From Zygnema cylindricum (lineage: Eukaryota > Streptophyta > Zygnematophyceae > Zygnematales > Zygnemataceae): DNA of 64,000 bases. The translations under genes were made by a program, and so were the position numbers. How positions within the stretch are numbered: the stretch's first letter is position 1; every line of letters starts with the position of its first letter. The stretch spans positions 61,818-125,817 of the forward strand of contig JBBHKE010001099.1 in assembly GCA_037447655.1 (NCBI GenBank), read 5' to 3'. Shown in pieces: positions 60,204 to 64,000 of the stretch. The notes under the pieces were generated by a model that was not told the origin of the DNA, made no database searches, and worked only from the letters and a program-made list of their open reading frames with translations.

Positions 60204-61701
60204 AAGTCCTTATTGTACAATCCTTAAAACTGTTCCCAAACTGAGCAAAGACTGAAATGGTCTGAATAAAACACAAACATCCTTATTTGTTCTTAAAGAA
60301 TATAACAATTTGGAAAAGATGTCAAATAAAACCTCAAAATAAATAATTATCAAGGTCAACAAATTCCTAAACCTTTTTGTCCTCGTACTAATAAAGAACA
60401 CCGTGAACCTAATATACAAAGGCAGAAAAAAACAGAAAAAACCAAAAAGAATAAACCTTTTGGCACCATAACTAACATTGATACCTTATATGACTGAGAG
60501 AACAAGTAACCCTAACACAATGCTATTATTATTATATACTATTAGTGCATACTAAATATTAAAAATACTAAAAATAATTATTGTGTAATAAAAATACGCC
60601 AAAAAACTTATACAAAAAATTGACAATGTTTCCCATAGGCCTTATTTTACTTCCTTGTCGGATAATTTCAACCCCGGGAGAGTTAAGAGAGGGGTTGTGG
60701 GGATGGAAAGAGTGAGAGAGAGGTAGAGGGTCATAGGAAAGGGGGATCGAGAGAGAGAGAGAGGGAGAGGGAGAGAGAAAGAGAGAGATTTCGGGGAGGG
60801 GACGGAGTGGAGGAAGCGGGAGGGAGGGGAGGGAGGGAACTTCTTGTCGATGAAAGTGGTGGTCATATCCAAAAATGCACCGTTCACACCATCGTTTTTT
60901 TTTTTTTTTTTTTTTTTTTATCAGCCAATCAGTTGTTTCCATCGTATCTTCCAGGAGCAAAAAAAAAAGGACAGGCTCTCTTCTCCTCCCTTTTCCTCTT
61001 TCTCTCTCTGTCTTCCCCTTCTCAATTTTTTCTTAAAATCGGCTAAACTCGTCATCGACAATCCTGCAAAAAAAAAAAAAACATAAAACACATAAAATAC
61101 ATTAAAATCGTAAAATTATCATATGTGAAAACATCCCATCCTTCCATTCCGTCCTATTCCTCACACATTCTATCTCTCTTCACACAATCTCTCTTCCTTC
61201 ATCTCCTCCGCCCAAATACTTTCTCCTCACCCTATCTTTGTCTCTTTCTCAGTATTTTTTTTTTCTTTCTACCTTTTCTCTTTCACTCTATTTCTGTCTT
61301 TCTCTCTCTACTCTCCTCCCTTCCTTCCTCCACTCCTCCCTCCCTCCCCTCCCCCGTTCTCCCTCTCCTCCCCTCCGACCTCCTCCATCTCCTCCCCTCC
61401 TCCCCTCCTCCCCCCTCCTAATATGGTTCGGACAATGCTATTCATTATGGCCAGAGAACAGCCCCCTTCGCTGCTTTTTCACAGTGATTTGATGCGCGTG
61501 TGTGCTTATGAGCTTGTTGGCAACGAATGATGCAACACATAAAATCCAAGTGAAATAATTTCCTTTACTTAAATTGGCGAACATTATCACAGCATGTAAC
61601 AGCCACACAAGCTATTTGCTAATTGAAGCGGAAAAAGACTTATGAAACCAGGCACCTAAACATAATTGTATATACTAATATCTAATGTGTAATTGGAGCT
61701 T
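60204..61701. other. Intergenic region with purine, poly-T and CT-rich tracts
   Basis: A GA-rich run at about 60700-60840, a T-run at 60896-60920, A-runs at 60961 and 61068, and a CT-rich run at 61140-61425. The frames they create (Ser/Pro/Leu repeats on either strand) are low-complexity. The 3' UTR of the isomerase gene should fall near 61600-61701. Confidence 0.6.
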
Positions 61702-63839
<2,138 letters not shown>

Positions 63840-64000
63840 CTGTAGGTCAACATTCACAGATACATGCTTAACATTGTTTTTGTCATGTCTTAAGAGAAAA
63901 ATAAGCTCTACAAACACCAACTGTGAAGGAATTGATGAGCCCTTCAACAGAGGTATTCCTAACATTGCCTTCGCCAGAGAAAATCAACATTCTGATCACA
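63840..64000 (-). other. Intron of the isomerase gene at the right edge
   Basis: The upstream acceptor is CTACAG at 63840. No further isomerase motif (for example the FFAQPDALA region) is visible before the window ends. Confidence 0.6.

Noticed and set aside
60568-61492. Several Ser/Pro/Leu-rich frames on both strands
   Set aside because: Products of GA- and CT-rich tracts; no domain or codon structure.

Overview
The window is nuclear DNA from a streptophyte (green-plant lineage) eukaryote. The genes are split by GT-AG introns and their closest recognisable relatives are plant proteins: SERRATE, a plant acid lipase, TSL-kinase interacting protein 1 (TKI1), an At3g12590-like ARM protein, an At4g31340/At2g24420-like coiled-coil protein and glucose-6-phosphate isomerase. 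Low gene density, introns full of small transposons and a large repeat block suggest a repeat-rich genome. The species cannot be named from the sequence; a charophycean alga or early-diverging land plant would fit. Family assignments rest on remembered sequences, not on a search.

Layout: (1) 1-475, minus: first coding exon of a SERRATE-like gene running off the left edge. (2) 1540-5880, plus: complete nine-exon acid lipase (409 aa by my splice model). (3) 7733-16562, minus: sixteen exons (about 1,073 aa) of a conserved but uncharacterised plant ARM/HEAT protein; its N-terminus was not found. (4) About 17.7-37.4 kb: a transposon block. It holds a decayed Tigger/pogo-type (DDE_1) DNA element with a transposase, a second unrecognised ORF and arrays of small hairpin repeats. 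A young intact Ty1/copia element (26066-32503) is inserted into it. Beyond lie a partly inverted repeat pair and several short TIR elements. (5) 38253-39000 is an assembly gap. (6) 39545-45481, minus: TKI1-like SANT-domain gene, 13 exons, about 891 aa. (7) 45.7-48.9 kb: repeats and decayed sequence. (8) 48964-58897, minus: about 17 exons for a signal-peptide, coiled-coil, single-TM protein. (9) 59388-60203: an 816-bp TIR element. (10) 61702 to the right edge, minus: C-terminal part of glucose-6-phosphate isomerase.

The host genes are unrelated housekeeping or regulatory genes, and nothing suggests an operon or joint pathway. The most notable signals are the copia primer-binding site, which matches the anticodon-arm half of initiator tRNA-Met; the hairpin-repeat arrays and second ORF of the DDE_1 element; two probable GC-AG introns; and the dispersed inverted repeat family at 17.7, 33.8 and 36 kb.
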